39,930 nt of DNA, taken from an uncultured Pelagibacteraceae bacterium (GTDB lineage: Bacteria > Pseudomonadota > Alphaproteobacteria > Pelagibacterales > Pelagibacteraceae). The position numbers and the translations under genes were made by a program. Shown here piece by piece: positions 16,582 to 25,209 of the stretch (position 1 is its first letter; every line of letters starts with the position of its first letter). The notes beneath the pieces were generated by a model, which was not told where the DNA came from, did no database searches, and saw nothing but the letters and a program-made list of their open reading frames with translations. Location: assembly GCA_902568425.1 (NCBI GenBank), contig CACFQM010000007.1, positions 1 to 39,930 on the forward strand, given 5' to 3'.

Positions 16582-17487
16582 ATGAAAAAAATAAAATATC
16601 TTTATAGGCAACTATTAGATTATCTAATTTTTAAAAGCTTAAAAAATAGATTCAGAAAGTATCTAAAATCCTATCCTATCATGTCCGGTAGATTATTTGA
16701 CGTTGGATCCTTAAAGATAATGTTAAATGGAAGATTTGAAAATTATGAATTAATTTCATTAAAAAATAATGTTTTTAATAAAATTAATTCAAAAAATTCA
16801 AATGCATTAGATATAGGAGCTAATATAGGAAATCATTCTCTATTTTTTTCAAATCATTTTTTAAATGTATACTCTTTTGAGCCAAGCGAAATTATTTTTG
16901 AGCATCTAAAACTGAACATTAGATCTAAAGAAAATATAAAAGCTTTTAAATATGGTGTATCAAATAAAGACCAAAAGAGAATATTATATACTTTATCAAA
17001 CTCAGATAGTGGACACAGTTCTGTTTTGTACTCGGAAAATTCTAATATTAATTTTGATAATAAAGAAACTATTGATTTGGTAAATTTAGACAATTTTCTT
17101 AATAAAAATAATATTAGTAATGTTAAATTTATTAAAATTGATGTTGAAGGCTATGAACTTGAAGTTTTTAATGGAATTCAGGAGTTAATTAAAAAAGATA
17201 AACCGATCATTGCATTTGAACACCTTATAAGCGGTTTTAAAAATCATACATCAGATTCAATTAATTTTTTAAAGAAAAATAATTATAATTATTTTTATGA
17301 AACAGATTTTGTTAAGAGAAAAAAACATAGGTTTAAGATATTTTATGTTTTTTCAAGTTTAATTCATATTTTTAAAATTATTTTTATTAGAAATTATAAT
17401 CAAACATATAAAATAAAAAAGATAAATAATTTTGAAACAAAAGATTATCCTATGATTATTGCTTCCCCGGAAGATTTGCAGAAATAG
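16582..17487 (+). CDS. FkbM-family SAM-dependent methyltransferase
   Basis: The 301-residue protein has the FkbM pattern: ALDIGANIGNHSLFF (SAM-binding motif I, near 75-89), SFEPSEIIFEHL (motif II) and FIKIDVEGYELEVFNGI (the hallmark IDVEG segment). It would O-methylate a sugar or other hydroxylated compound. Codon use and AT content resemble the polysaccharide locus rather than the adjacent pnt genes. With the following dioxygenase-like gene it forms a two-gene insert between transaldolase and the PanB-like gene. The substrate is unknown. Confidence 0.8.
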   Translation: MKKIKYLYRQLLDYLIFKSLKNRFRKYLKSYPIMSGRLFDVGSLKIMLNGRFENYELISLKNNVFNKINSKNSNALDIGANIGNHSLFFSNHFLNVYSFEPSEIIFEHLKLNIRSKENIKAFKYGVSNKDQKRILYTLSNSDSGHSSVLYSENSNINFDNKETIDLVNLDNFLNKNNISNVKFIKIDVEGYELEVFNGIQELIKKDKPIIAFEHLISGFKNHTSDSINFLKKNNYNYFYETDFVKRKKHRFKIFYVFSSLIHIFKIIFIRNYNQTYKIKKINNFETKDYPMIIASPEDLQK

Positions 17488-17565
17488 TTAAAAATAATGA
17501 ATTTATTTAGTTTATAATAATTATACTATTTTAATGAATTTTTTAGAAAAAAGAGATAAAAAATT

Positions 17566-18492
17566 ATGATGGAAACTTTAATAGAAAAAATAATCCTAAA
17601 AAGAAAATCATTTGTCATTAAAGAAATTTTTGATTTATTCGAATTTATATTTTGTAAACTTGAAAGGTTTTGTAGTTTAGAAAATAAAATTGTTGGTTTT
17701 TTCCAAATTTTTACTAATGGTAAATTAATAGCTGCTTACAGAAGAAAAAAATATACTATTTTAAAAAATAAATCTAATTCAAAAATTGTAAACGAATTAA
17801 ATAAAAATTCTTTTTGTTATTTAGGAAAATTAGATAAATCTGAATTGGATATTGGAAGAAATTTTTTTTTCAACCAAAAAACTATTTTTAACTCACACGT
17901 GCCGTTTTTTTTCAAAAAAGGAGAAAGAGAAAGTAAAATTGATACTTCAGAATTTTTAAAAGATGAAAAGTCTAGTTATGGATCATTTGATATTAGAACT
18001 TCAGTAGAATGTCCCAATTTAAAACAAATATGCAAAAAATATAAATTTAAAGAAATAGCTGAAGAATATCTGATTTCTAAAAAGGCTGATGTTTTCTCAA
18101 TAAATACAATGCTCACCAAATCTTCAAATTCAAAACATGATGTATTTAATTTACATCGCGATACGGATTCGATTAATAGTGTTGCTTTTTTTATTTATTG
18201 GACAACTACTAATCAAAATAATGGATCGACATCTCTTATTCCTGGTAGTCACATCTATAATTTTGATAGAAAATTTGGAAAAATATACGAACCTAATTAT
18301 TGTCTTAAACATTTAGAGGGTGACGAGGGATCAATCTATGCACTTGATGCTTGGTCTTATCACAGAGGTAATAACAAACTTACAAATCCTAGATTAGCAA
18401 CTTGGATAAGATATTCATCTGTCCCTTCTGGAAATTATTATTTAGATCGCAATTACTTGTTTAAAAAAGAACTGTCAGATTTTAATTTTTGA
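17566..18492 (+). CDS. Phytanoyl-CoA dioxygenase (PhyH)-like Fe(II)/2-oxoglutarate oxygenase
   Basis: A 308-residue protein with the facial-triad elements HRD (H197, D199) and a distal H266 (SYHRG), plus R276 that may hold 2-oxoglutarate; GSTSLIPGSH (220-229) is a typical PhyH loop. It probably hydroxylates a small molecule or a glycan/lipid moiety using O2. The N-terminal 80 residues are unfamiliar and contain a hydrophobic stretch. It is paired with FkbM and has the same AT-rich look. It is distinct from the second PhyH-like protein at 20291. The substrate cannot be predicted. Confidence 0.72.
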   Translation: MMETLIEKIILKRKSFVIKEIFDLFEFIFCKLERFCSLENKIVGFFQIFTNGKLIAAYRRKKYTILKNKSNSKIVNELNKNSFCYLGKLDKSELDIGRNFFFNQKTIFNSHVPFFFKKGERESKIDTSEFLKDEKSSYGSFDIRTSVECPNLKQICKKYKFKEIAEEYLISKKADVFSINTMLTKSSNSKHDVFNLHRDTDSINSVAFFIYWTTTNQNNGSTSLIPGSHIYNFDRKFGKIYEPNYCLKHLEGDEGSIYALDAWSYHRGNNKLTNPRLATWIRYSSVPSGNYYLDRNYLFKKELSDFNF

Positions 18493-18554
18493 TAAGCCCT
18501 AATTTTTTTTTATTCAAAATTGAAAAATATAGAATAATTTGATTAAATATAAAT

Positions 18555-19367
18555 ATGAAAAATATTTTTACTTGGGCGGCTAATCCTGCAAAAAGAACTG
18601 TCACTGTAGGTGATATTATAAAAGCTAAAGGAAAAAAAACTCTTACACAAGTAACTGCAAATAATTCATTAGAGGCAAAAGCAGCTGAAGAAGCTGGTTT
18701 TGACATGATAATAGGAAGTGCTTCAAATGTTAAGAAGGTTCGGGAAGGATCTAAATCTCTTTTTTATACAGCAGCACTTGAACTACATAATTATCCTACA
18801 GCCGAAGATGTGTTACGTGGTGCCTTTAAAGCTTTAGAGAATGGTGCTGATGCGGTTATGACTGCTAGAAGTATGGATGTTGTTACTATGCTTGCAAAAG
18901 AAGATGTTCCAGTTATGGGTCATTTAGGTTTAGTTCCTAGAAAATCAACATGGATTGGTGGATTAAGAGCTGTAGGTAAAACTGCTGATGAGGCATACGA
19001 ATTATATAAAAAATTTAAACGTTTAGAAGATGCTGGGGCCTTTTCAGCCGAATGTGAAGTTATTCCTGAAAATATTATGGGGGAAATCTCAAAAAGGACA
19101 AGTATTGTTACTGTATCTCTTGGATCTGGAAAAAAAGCCGATGTTATGTATCTCTTCATGAATGATATCTGTGGCGAGCAAGAAAAGTCCCCTAGACATG
19201 CAAAAGCTTATACAAATTTAAAAAAGATGAAAGATGAAATTGAAATCGAAAGAGTTAAAGCCTTAAAAGCATTTATTAAAGACAGTTTAGAGGGGGAGTT
19301 TCCTGGGCCTGAAAATTCAGTAAATGTTAGTGAAGAAATTCTAGAAAATTTCAAAAAGAAACTTTAA
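18555..19367 (+). CDS. PanB-like protein (divergent ketopantoate hydroxymethyltransferase / PEP mutase superfamily)
   Basis: The 270-residue TIM-barrel protein resembles PanB in its core: VPVMGHLGLVPRKST (118-132), GGLRAVGKTADEA and the catalytic-type Glu166 (SAECEVIPENI). However, the canonical metal-binding loops are replaced: VGDS reads IGSAS (53-57) and KLEGG reads MTARS (102-106). Canonical PanB makes ketopantoate from 2-oxoisovalerate and methylene-THF for CoA synthesis. Without those ligands this protein may act on another 2-oxo acid or work differently. It is convergent with the downstream transporter, overlapping by 4 bases. Superfamily is likely, exact activity uncertain. Confidence 0.6.
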   Translation: MKNIFTWAANPAKRTVTVGDIIKAKGKKTLTQVTANNSLEAKAAEEAGFDMIIGSASNVKKVREGSKSLFYTAALELHNYPTAEDVLRGAFKALENGADAVMTARSMDVVTMLAKEDVPVMGHLGLVPRKSTWIGGLRAVGKTADEAYELYKKFKRLEDAGAFSAECEVIPENIMGEISKRTSIVTVSLGSGKKADVMYLFMNDICGEQEKSPRHAKAYTNLKKMKDEIEIERVKALKAFIKDSLEGEFPGPENSVNVSEEILENFKKKL

Positions 19368-20287
19368 TCTTTTTTAATAGGGATAGTCGGATGTCTAGCT
19401 GTTGAAGTAACAATATTTTTCTTAAGCTGCATTTCTCTAAACACAATATATAAACCAGCACCTATTATGATTATATTTCCTATATAATTATTTAACGTTG
19501 GAATTTCAGAAAAAATAAAATAACCCACTAAAACCCCACCAAATATTTGCACATAAAGAATTGAGCCAAAAATAGCTCCGGGTAAATGTCTTGCTGCATT
19601 TACCACAAAAATTGTTGCAATTCCCCTCATTAATCCTGCTGCTCCATTCAACATTAAGTGGTCTAGAGAGACTGGCTTAAAAATAAATAAGGCAAAAACT
19701 CCTGTTAAAACAAGCATTAATATTTTTCCATAAATCAAAAATGAGAATAAATTTTCTTTAAAACCGTACTTTCTAACTATTAAATAACTTGCTGATGCAA
19801 ATATTGGGCAGAAAAGAGCCAAAAAAATATAATTATCATACTCTGTACCAAAAGGATTAATGGAAATTATTGCTCCAATAAAACCAATCAATATTGCTGT
19901 AAACCTTTTCCATCTTACCACTTCACCTAAAAAGAAAACTGATCCAATTGTAATCATTAAAGGTATCAAGAATACAATGCTGTACATCGTAACCATTGGT
20001 AATCGGTAAAAACCGGTGTAACCGAAAAATAATGCCAAAGCCATTGTTAATGCTCTAAAGAAGTGAACTGTAAAGTTAGCTTTTTTTAATTTTCTCCAAC
20101 CATTTAAAGTTTGCGTGTATAAAACAATTGGAATTAAAGCGAACCAAGAATTTACAAAAATAATTTGAACAATTGAATAATCTGAACCTAAGTATTTAAC
20201 AATTGAATCACTTCCTACAAATAGGCAATAAGCAAAGCATGCAAGAATAAAGTCTGTAAGGTAGACCCTTTCCGTAACTGATTTCAT
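19364..20287 (-). CDS. EamA/DMT-family transporter
   Basis: The 307-residue protein is almost entirely hydrophobic, with about ten membrane helices arranged as two EamA repeats. The first spans residues 12-150 (LPMVTMYSIVFLIPLMITI) and the second starts near 160. The drug/metabolite transporter superfamily exports or imports small metabolites across the inner membrane. It lies 3 bases downstream of the PhyH-like gene on the same strand, so the pair is probably co-transcribed. The substrate is unknown. Confidence 0.83.
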   Translation of the reverse strand: MKSVTERVYLTDFILACFAYCLFVGSDSIVKYLGSDYSIVQIIFVNSWFALIPIVLYTQTLNGWRKLKKANFTVHFFRALTMALALFFGYTGFYRLPMVTMYSIVFLIPLMITIGSVFFLGEVVRWKRFTAILIGFIGAIISINPFGTEYDNYIFLALFCPIFASASYLIVRKYGFKENLFSFLIYGKILMLVLTGVFALFIFKPVSLDHLMLNGAAGLMRGIATIFVVNAARHLPGAIFGSILYVQIFGGVLVGYFIFSEIPTLNNYIGNIIIIGAGLYIVFREMQLKKNIVTSTARHPTIPIKKD

Positions 20288-20290
20288 AAA

Positions 20291-21280
20291 TTAATTTAAT
20301 TTCTTAGAATAATCTTGCTTGGAATGTTTATAAACAGGTAAATTATATTTAAATGTATATCCCTTGTTTAATGATTTCATGTAAGCTTTGTTCCAAAGAG
20401 CGACCCATTGCTGGTAAGTTTTTACTTTAATTTTTTCTTTTTTAGCACTTCTTACATAAAAACTTGGTAGTGGCTCTCTACCTGAACTTTGCCCAGCTTT
20501 ATGAAATCTAATGTCCATACTTATCCTAATATTTTTTGAAACATTTGGAAGAGAACAGTGAATCAATCTTTTGTCTAAAATAATTATATCGCCAACATCA
20601 GCTTCAAGTGGAACCATTTTGCTATACTTATGGATAAGTTCTGAATTTTTTATTTCCACCTGACCTTTTGATCCGTGGTGGTGATTTAACAAACCTAGTT
20701 TATTACTTTTAGGTACAGCCAACATACAGCCGTTCTTAGCATTAGTTTTTGTAAATGGTATCCAGACTGTCACCAAGTCAGTTTTGAATCTTGCTTTTTT
20801 ATTTATAGTTCCTTCATCTTGGTGCCATGGTGTTCTACCAATTAAACCATCCATAAAATTTTTACCTGAATTTATATTTGGTTTTTTCACCCTAAAAGTT
20901 TGAACTGGATTTGAAAAAATTTCTTTACCAATAATTTTCTCAACTACATTTAAAATTTTATCCGATTTAATTAAATTGAATATTGACTCAGGATTAAAAT
21001 ATTCAACATTTTCATGTTTTTTAAAGTTTTGTGGGGGTCTATTATTAAAAACTTTTTCAAATGTTTCCCCAGACTTCTTAGTTAACGCGAAAAACTTATC
21101 TTGAAAATTTAATTTAAACAATTTATTCGCTTCTTTTGATGAAAAATATCTTTCTACTAGTTTATCAGCTTTTGCTTCTAAATCATTAAGTACAGGCTTG
21201 ATATCTTTTTGAAAATTAAGGACGTTTCTTATTCTTATGAAACCTTTTTCTTCCAGTTCTTTTTTTATTTTGTTTTTCAC
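20291..21280 (-). CDS. Phytanoyl-CoA dioxygenase (PhyH)-family oxygenase
   Basis: The 329-residue protein has a clear facial triad: WHQDEG (H153, D155) and H241 (LIHCSLPN), with R252 as the likely 2-oxoglutarate ligand. CMLAVPKSNKLG and LEADVGDIIILD are typical PhyH double-stranded beta-helix segments. It would hydroxylate a small organic compound with O2 and 2-oxoglutarate. It is 3 bases upstream of the DMT transporter and 46 bases downstream of livG on the same strand, so it may process a compound handled by these transporters. Substrate unknown. Confidence 0.8.
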   Translation of the reverse strand: MKNKIKKELEEKGFIRIRNVLNFQKDIKPVLNDLEAKADKLVERYFSSKEANKLFKLNFQDKFFALTKKSGETFEKVFNNRPPQNFKKHENVEYFNPESIFNLIKSDKILNVVEKIIGKEIFSNPVQTFRVKKPNINSGKNFMDGLIGRTPWHQDEGTINKKARFKTDLVTVWIPFTKTNAKNGCMLAVPKSNKLGLLNHHHGSKGQVEIKNSELIHKYSKMVPLEADVGDIIILDKRLIHCSLPNVSKNIRISMDIRFHKAGQSSGREPLPSFYVRSAKKEKIKVKTYQQWVALWNKAYMKSLNKGYTFKYNLPVYKHSKQDYSKKLN

Positions 21281-21326
21281 AGTCTTAGAATCTTAATTTA
21301 TTAATTAAAATCATATATCGTCCGTA

Positions 21327-22124
21327 TTAAACTGCAAGTGCTTTTCTCATTTCTTCGTCATCCATTTTTTTACCTAAATAAGCCTCAATTACAGCGTTAT
21401 CATCCTTGATCTGGGTAGGGGTACCCTCTGCTATCTTTTCACCATGATCAAGAACTGTAACTTTACTACAGGTATCCATAACCACTTTTAATATGTGCTC
21501 AATTATAATTAGTGTTAAGCCATATTTTTCTTTTAATCGCATTAATATCTTCATCAAATTATCAACGTTCACTGGTGATAGACCTGCAGCAGGTTCGTCT
21601 AACATTAATAATTTTGGTTTTCCTGCAATAGCTCTAGCTAAAACAAGAAGTCTTCTTTGACCTCCTGATAGTTCACTTGCATTTAACTCTGCGTAGTCAG
21701 CCAAACCAACAAAAGAAAGAAGCTCCATCATTTCCTCTTTAATGGTTTTCTCTTGATCCCATATCTTTTTTCTACCAGTAACAGCATCAATAAAACTATA
21801 TGGCACTAAAGTATGATAGCCTGACATTACGTTATTTATTACTGACATATCTTGATACAACCTCAGTAATTGAAATGTTCTAGCTAATCCAAGCTCTCCA
21901 ACTTTGTGTGGAGGCTCATTAGTAATATCGTTACCATCAAACTCAATGTAGCTACCTGGATCTGGTTCATAAACACCAGATACTAAATTAAAAAAAGTAC
22001 TTTTTCCTGAACCATTTGGTCCGATAATTCCTCTAATTTCGTTTGCTGGCAATTCAAAATCAACTTTATTTATAGCTTTTAATCCACCAAATGCTTTCAT
22101 TAACTTTTTTGTTTTTAATAACAT
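21327..22124 (-). CDS. livG: Liv-type ABC transporter ATP-binding protein LivG
   Basis: The 265-residue ATPase has Walker A GPNGSGKST (near 36-44), the signature LSGGQRRLL, Walker B LLMLDEPAAG and a switch His (IIIEHIL). LivG and LivF energise uptake of branched-chain amino acids or related amides and carboxylates through LivH and LivM. The start overlaps the livM stop by one base. livF is not adjacent but lies on the opposite strand beyond livJ, so the operon is split into two divergent arms. Confidence 0.9.
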   Translation of the reverse strand: MLLKTKKLMKAFGGLKAINKVDFELPANEIRGIIGPNGSGKSTFFNLVSGVYEPDPGSYIEFDGNDITNEPPHKVGELGLARTFQLLRLYQDMSVINNVMSGYHTLVPYSFIDAVTGRKKIWDQEKTIKEEMMELLSFVGLADYAELNASELSGGQRRLLVLARAIAGKPKLLMLDEPAAGLSPVNVDNLMKILMRLKEKYGLTLIIIEHILKVVMDTCSKVTVLDHGEKIAEGTPTQIKDDNAVIEAYLGKKMDDEEMRKALAV

Positions 22125-23113
22125 TATTTACTCGCTGCTCCTGTTTTGGTTTTAAATCTTCTATCAATAAAATATTTGTCAATAAATCCACCAATACCTT
22201 TGGGCATAAATAGAATTGTTAATACAATTGTTAATCCAAAAATAAATAATTGATACTCATAAAGTGGCCTTGTTAAATCATAAACAATCGTAATAATAAT
22301 CGCTCCAATTATTCCTCCCCAAATATGACCCAGACCACCAAAAACAACCATGGCTAAGAAAGTTACCATTTCAATTACAGTATAATTGTTTGGATGAATA
22401 TATCCTGGAGGTAAATGAGCGTATACTGCACCTGCACCTCCTGCAAACATTGCGCTTAAAACGAAAGCTAGCATTTTATGTTTTTTTACATTTATTCCTG
22501 ATGCTGCTGCAGAAATCGGATCTTCTCTCACAGCCATAAAAGCTCTTCCAACTGACGATCTTAAAACACTAAATGAAAAATATATTGCCATCAGCATTAT
22601 AGGCATTGCGATGTAGTAATATTTATCAGGAGTATCAAAAGGTACTCCAAATATCTCTGGTTGTGGTATATTTGAAATTCCATAAGTTGACATAAAAAAA
22701 TCTCCGTTTTCAATAAACAATCGTATTGCTTCTCCACCACCAAGGGTAGCTAAGGCTAAATATGGACCTTCTAATCTAAAAGATGGAATTGCAAAAGCCA
22801 CACCAAATAAACCAGCTATTAATATTGCTGCAGGCAAAGTTAACCACAAACCAGAACCTAAATATAAAAACATACATCCTGCGGTGTATGAACCGACTGC
22901 ATATATCCCAACATGTCCTACAGTAACCTGACCGCAAAACCCTTTAACAATATTTAGTCCTGCAGCAACAATGATGTTGATACAAATTAAACTTGCTAAA
23001 TGTGATTGATATAAATCTGTAAAAAAAACAGATGGTACTAACATTAAAATTATAAAAGCAATAACAAAACCTAGGAAAGGATATTGTCTTATAATTTCTT
23101 TAAATTTATCCAT
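22124..23113 (-). CDS. livM: Liv-type ABC transporter permease LivM
   Basis: A 329-residue permease with about eight to ten membrane helices. Conserved LivM-type segments are visible: GFCGQVTVGHVGIYAVGSY, SFRLEGPYLALATLG, and GRAFMAVREDPISAAASGIN, the cytoplasmic loop that contacts the ATPases. It forms the inner-membrane channel with LivH. It is 67 bases downstream of livJ, separated by a strong hairpin with a U-tract that should reduce readthrough into it. Confidence 0.9.
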   Translation of the reverse strand: MDKFKEIIRQYPFLGFVIAFIILMLVPSVFFTDLYQSHLASLICINIIVAAGLNIVKGFCGQVTVGHVGIYAVGSYTAGCMFLYLGSGLWLTLPAAILIAGLFGVAFAIPSFRLEGPYLALATLGGGEAIRLFIENGDFFMSTYGISNIPQPEIFGVPFDTPDKYYYIAMPIMLMAIYFSFSVLRSSVGRAFMAVREDPISAAASGINVKKHKMLAFVLSAMFAGGAGAVYAHLPPGYIHPNNYTVIEMVTFLAMVVFGGLGHIWGGIIGAIIITIVYDLTRPLYEYQLFIFGLTIVLTILFMPKGIGGFIDKYFIDRRFKTKTGAASK

Positions 23114-23133
23114 TATTTTATTGCCTTAAGATT

Positions 23134-23168
23134 AAAAAATGAGCGGTAGTAATTAAACTACCGCTCAT
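23134..23168 (-). terminator. Hairpin and U-tract between livJ and livM (terminator or attenuator)
   Basis: A perfect 12-bp inverted repeat, ATGAGCGGTAGT (23139-23150) and its complement ACTACCGCTCAT (23157-23168), is separated by 6 bases. Read on the minus strand, the stem is followed by a run of five to six T. This is a standard Rho-independent terminator layout directly after livJ. As livM and livG follow on the same strand with no evident second promoter, it probably allows partial readthrough, giving much more binding protein than permease. Confidence 0.85.
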
Positions 23169-23180
23169 AAATTTTAGTTA

Positions 23181-24377
23181 TTAAAGACCAGCACTAGCGT
23201 TAAACGTAACTGTACCAGCTACTTTAGTCTTCCAGTTTTTACCACCTTTTGTGTACTCGATCATAACAGGTGTTCTGTTACCATCTCTACACTCAGGCGA
23301 ACCAGCAGCACAGAAGCTGATTGGTCCTGAAGCTAAACCAGTAAAGTTAGTTATACCAGCAATAGAGTCTCTTACAGCTTTTCTATCAGATGCAAGATCA
23401 CCGCTAAACTGTTTTTCTGCTTTTTCTAAAGCAGGTTTTAACATAGTTAATAAGTCCTCCATTTGAGAAAAGTCATGGCCAGGTACTACGCCATATCTAC
23501 TTTTAATATGTTTAACAAATTTTTTAGCGATTGGTCTTGTGTCAGAAGCAGCGAAAGCAGCAGCATAAGATACACCAACAGCTGCTTTACCAGCGTTAGT
23601 TGGTACTTCTACTTTTGATGCTACAGAGTTTGCAACTCTAGCTACGCTCTTAGGTATTCCCACTTCGTAAGATTGAACTAAGCAACGAACTGTTTCATCT
23701 ACTAAACCTGAACATACAAGTGCGTCTGGATTTGTTGCTTTAGCTTTTAATAAGTAAGATCTAAAGTCAGTTTCTTTTTCTCCAGCTTGCGCTTCATAAA
23801 CAGGATCAACACCGTATTCATCTTTCACGTAAGCAATCATAGATTTAGAAAAGTCCATACTAGCTTGGTCAGGTACATAGATATGAGCTATCTTCGTACC
23901 AGCATTTTCTGCTGTGAACTTAGCTTGTACTATTTTGTAAAATCTAGATGAAACAGGAACTCTGAATATCCATTCACTTCCTGTTAATGTGATTTTTGAA
24001 CTTGTTGAATGCGGAATGATTTGTGGAACTTTAGCTTTAGTAATTACTGGTACCATTGGTAAAGTAACTGAACTACAGCTAGATCCGATTATAACGTGAA
24101 CGTTATCTTGGTATGCAAGCTTCGTAGCATTTGCAACACCTTTCTCAGATTTACATTCATCATTGTAAAGTATCAAATCAACTTTTTTTCCGTTAATACC
24201 GCCAGAAGAATTCCACTCCGCAACAGTATCTTGAATTAACTCACCATGTTTATAGCCAACGTCAGAAAGCATTCTAAATGAAACACCAATTTTGATGTCC
24301 TTAGCTTGTGCTACTGAAGTGACCAATAAACTAACAGCGAGTAATAAACTTGAAAAAATTATATTTATTTTTTTCAT
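23181..24377 (-). CDS. livJ: Liv-type periplasmic substrate-binding protein
   Basis: The 398-residue protein has a Sec signal (MKKINIIFSS then a hydrophobic core, predicted cleavage VAQA|KD after residue 25) and the type I periplasmic-binding fold of LivJ/AmiC/UrtA-like proteins (IKIGVSFRML; LILYNDECKSEKG; VIIGSSCSSVTLPM). Four cysteines in pairs suggest disulfides. The ligand class covers branched-chain amino acids, amides, urea and aromatic or aliphatic acids, so the ligand here is not fixed. A very strong ribosome site (AAAGGGGGG, 4 bases before ATG) and a near-consensus promoter predict high expression. Neighbours suggest a carboxylate that is activated to a CoA ester. Confidence 0.88.
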   Translation of the reverse strand: MKKINIIFSSLLLAVSLLVTSVAQAKDIKIGVSFRMLSDVGYKHGELIQDTVAEWNSSGGINGKKVDLILYNDECKSEKGVANATKLAYQDNVHVIIGSSCSSVTLPMVPVITKAKVPQIIPHSTSSKITLTGSEWIFRVPVSSRFYKIVQAKFTAENAGTKIAHIYVPDQASMDFSKSMIAYVKDEYGVDPVYEAQAGEKETDFRSYLLKAKATNPDALVCSGLVDETVRCLVQSYEVGIPKSVARVANSVASKVEVPTNAGKAAVGVSYAAAFAASDTRPIAKKFVKHIKSRYGVVPGHDFSQMEDLLTMLKPALEKAEKQFSGDLASDRKAVRDSIAGITNFTGLASGPISFCAAGSPECRDGNRTPVMIEYTKGGKNWKTKVAGTVTFNASAGL

Positions 24378-24408
24378 GTTTCCCCCCTTTTTAATTTATA
24401 TATCTTCG

Positions 24409-24425
24409 GCGTTTTTAATTGACGC
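24409..24425 (-). other. Small inverted repeat in the livJ leader
   Basis: GGCGT and ACGCC arms separated by 7-9 mostly A/T bases lie in the predicted livJ 5' untranslated region, about 30 bases before the start. It may be a short stabilising stem or a regulator-binding site. The same bases overlap the -35 box of a candidate livF promoter, so it could affect both directions. The arms are short, so this is tentative. Confidence 0.35.
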
Positions 24426-24447
24426 CAAAGCATTAATTTAATTAAAT
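24419..24447 (+). promoter_or_regulatory. Candidate sigma70 promoter for livF
   Basis: TTGACG (24419-24424), a 17-base spacer and TTAAAT (24442-24447) point toward livF, whose ATG is about 37 bases downstream. The -35 matches consensus at five of six positions, the -10 at four of six. In such AT-rich DNA a weak -10 can arise by chance, so this is weaker than the livJ promoter it lies beside. Confidence 0.4.
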
Positions 24448-24449
24448 GT

Positions 24450-24478
24450 ATTAGATTAAATAAACAATTTTAAGTCAA
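24450..24478 (-). promoter_or_regulatory. Sigma70-type promoter for livJ
   Basis: On the minus strand, TTGACT (24473-24478) is followed after exactly 17 bases by TCTAAT (24450-24455); each box matches consensus at five of six positions. The predicted leader to the livJ ATG is roughly 65 bases and includes the small inverted repeat at 24409-24425. The -35 box is only 5 bases from the livF start, so livJ and livF share a compact 106-bp divergent control region. Confidence 0.6.
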
Positions 24479-24483
24479 CAGCT

Positions 24484-25209
24484 ATGCTCAAAATAAACAA
24501 TTTAGTTTCAGGTTACGGTTCAGTGCAAATACTTAATGGAGCTAACATGAAAGTAGATAATCAATCTATAGTTGCATTGCTTGGTGGAAATGGGACAGGT
24601 AAGTCCACGATATTAAAAGCTTGCTCGGGAATAATTAGAACTTGGAAAGGAAGTATAAATTTTAATGGAGAAGACATTCAAAATTTACCGCCACACAACA
24701 TTGTGGAAAAAGGTTTGGTTCAAGTCACTCAAGGAAAAGATGTTTTTCCCGCTATGACAGTTTTAGAAAATTTAAGATTAGGAGGTTTTACACTTAAATC
24801 AAAGCAAACATTAAATGATAATATTGAAAAAGTTTTTAATTATTTTCCTAGATTAAATGAAAGAAAAAGCCAGTTGGCTGCAACCTTATCAGGCGGCGAA
24901 TTACAAATGCTTTGTATTGGAAGGGGTTTAATGTCAAATCCTAAGATGATTATGCTTGATGAACCAAGTGCAGCGCTAGCACCGCAAATTGTTTTAGATA
25001 TTTTTAAAAATATTAATAAAATTAGAAAAGATGGCCTAACAGTTTTGGTAGTAGAACAAAATGTTAGAATGGCTCTTTTGCTTGCAGATTACGGTTATGT
25101 AATAAAGGACGGAGTAATTAATGTTGAGGGAGAGTCTAAAAAATTGATGTACGACGAGTCTGTGAAAGATTCATATTTAGGTGGGGGAGGTACAACAGCA
25201 AATGTTTAA
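24484..25209 (+). CDS. livF: Liv-type ABC transporter ATP-binding protein LivF
   Basis: The 241-residue ATPase is shorter than LivG, as usual for LivF. Walker A is GGNGTGKST (near 34-42), the signature LSGGELQML, Walker B MIMLDEPSAAL, and the switch region VVEQNV has the Glu-Gln order typical of LivF. It pairs with LivG below the LivHM permease. It is divergent from livJ and overlaps livH by 8 bases. Confidence 0.9.
   Translation: MLKINNLVSGYGSVQILNGANMKVDNQSIVALLGGNGTGKSTILKACSGIIRTWKGSINFNGEDIQNLPPHNIVEKGLVQVTQGKDVFPAMTVLENLRLGGFTLKSKQTLNDNIEKVFNYFPRLNERKSQLAATLSGGELQMLCIGRGLMSNPKMIMLDEPSAALAPQIVLDIFKNINKIRKDGLTVLVVEQNVRMALLLADYGYVIKDGVINVEGESKKLMYDESVKDSYLGGGGTTANV

Noticed and set aside
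24378-24483. Riboswitch upstream of livJ
   Set aside because: The predicted leader is only about 65 bases with one short stem; it does not match the glycine or SAM riboswitch layouts known in SAR11.
25181-25201. GTG start for livH
   Set aside because: It lies at the start of the GGGGGAGG ribosome site serving ATG 25202.
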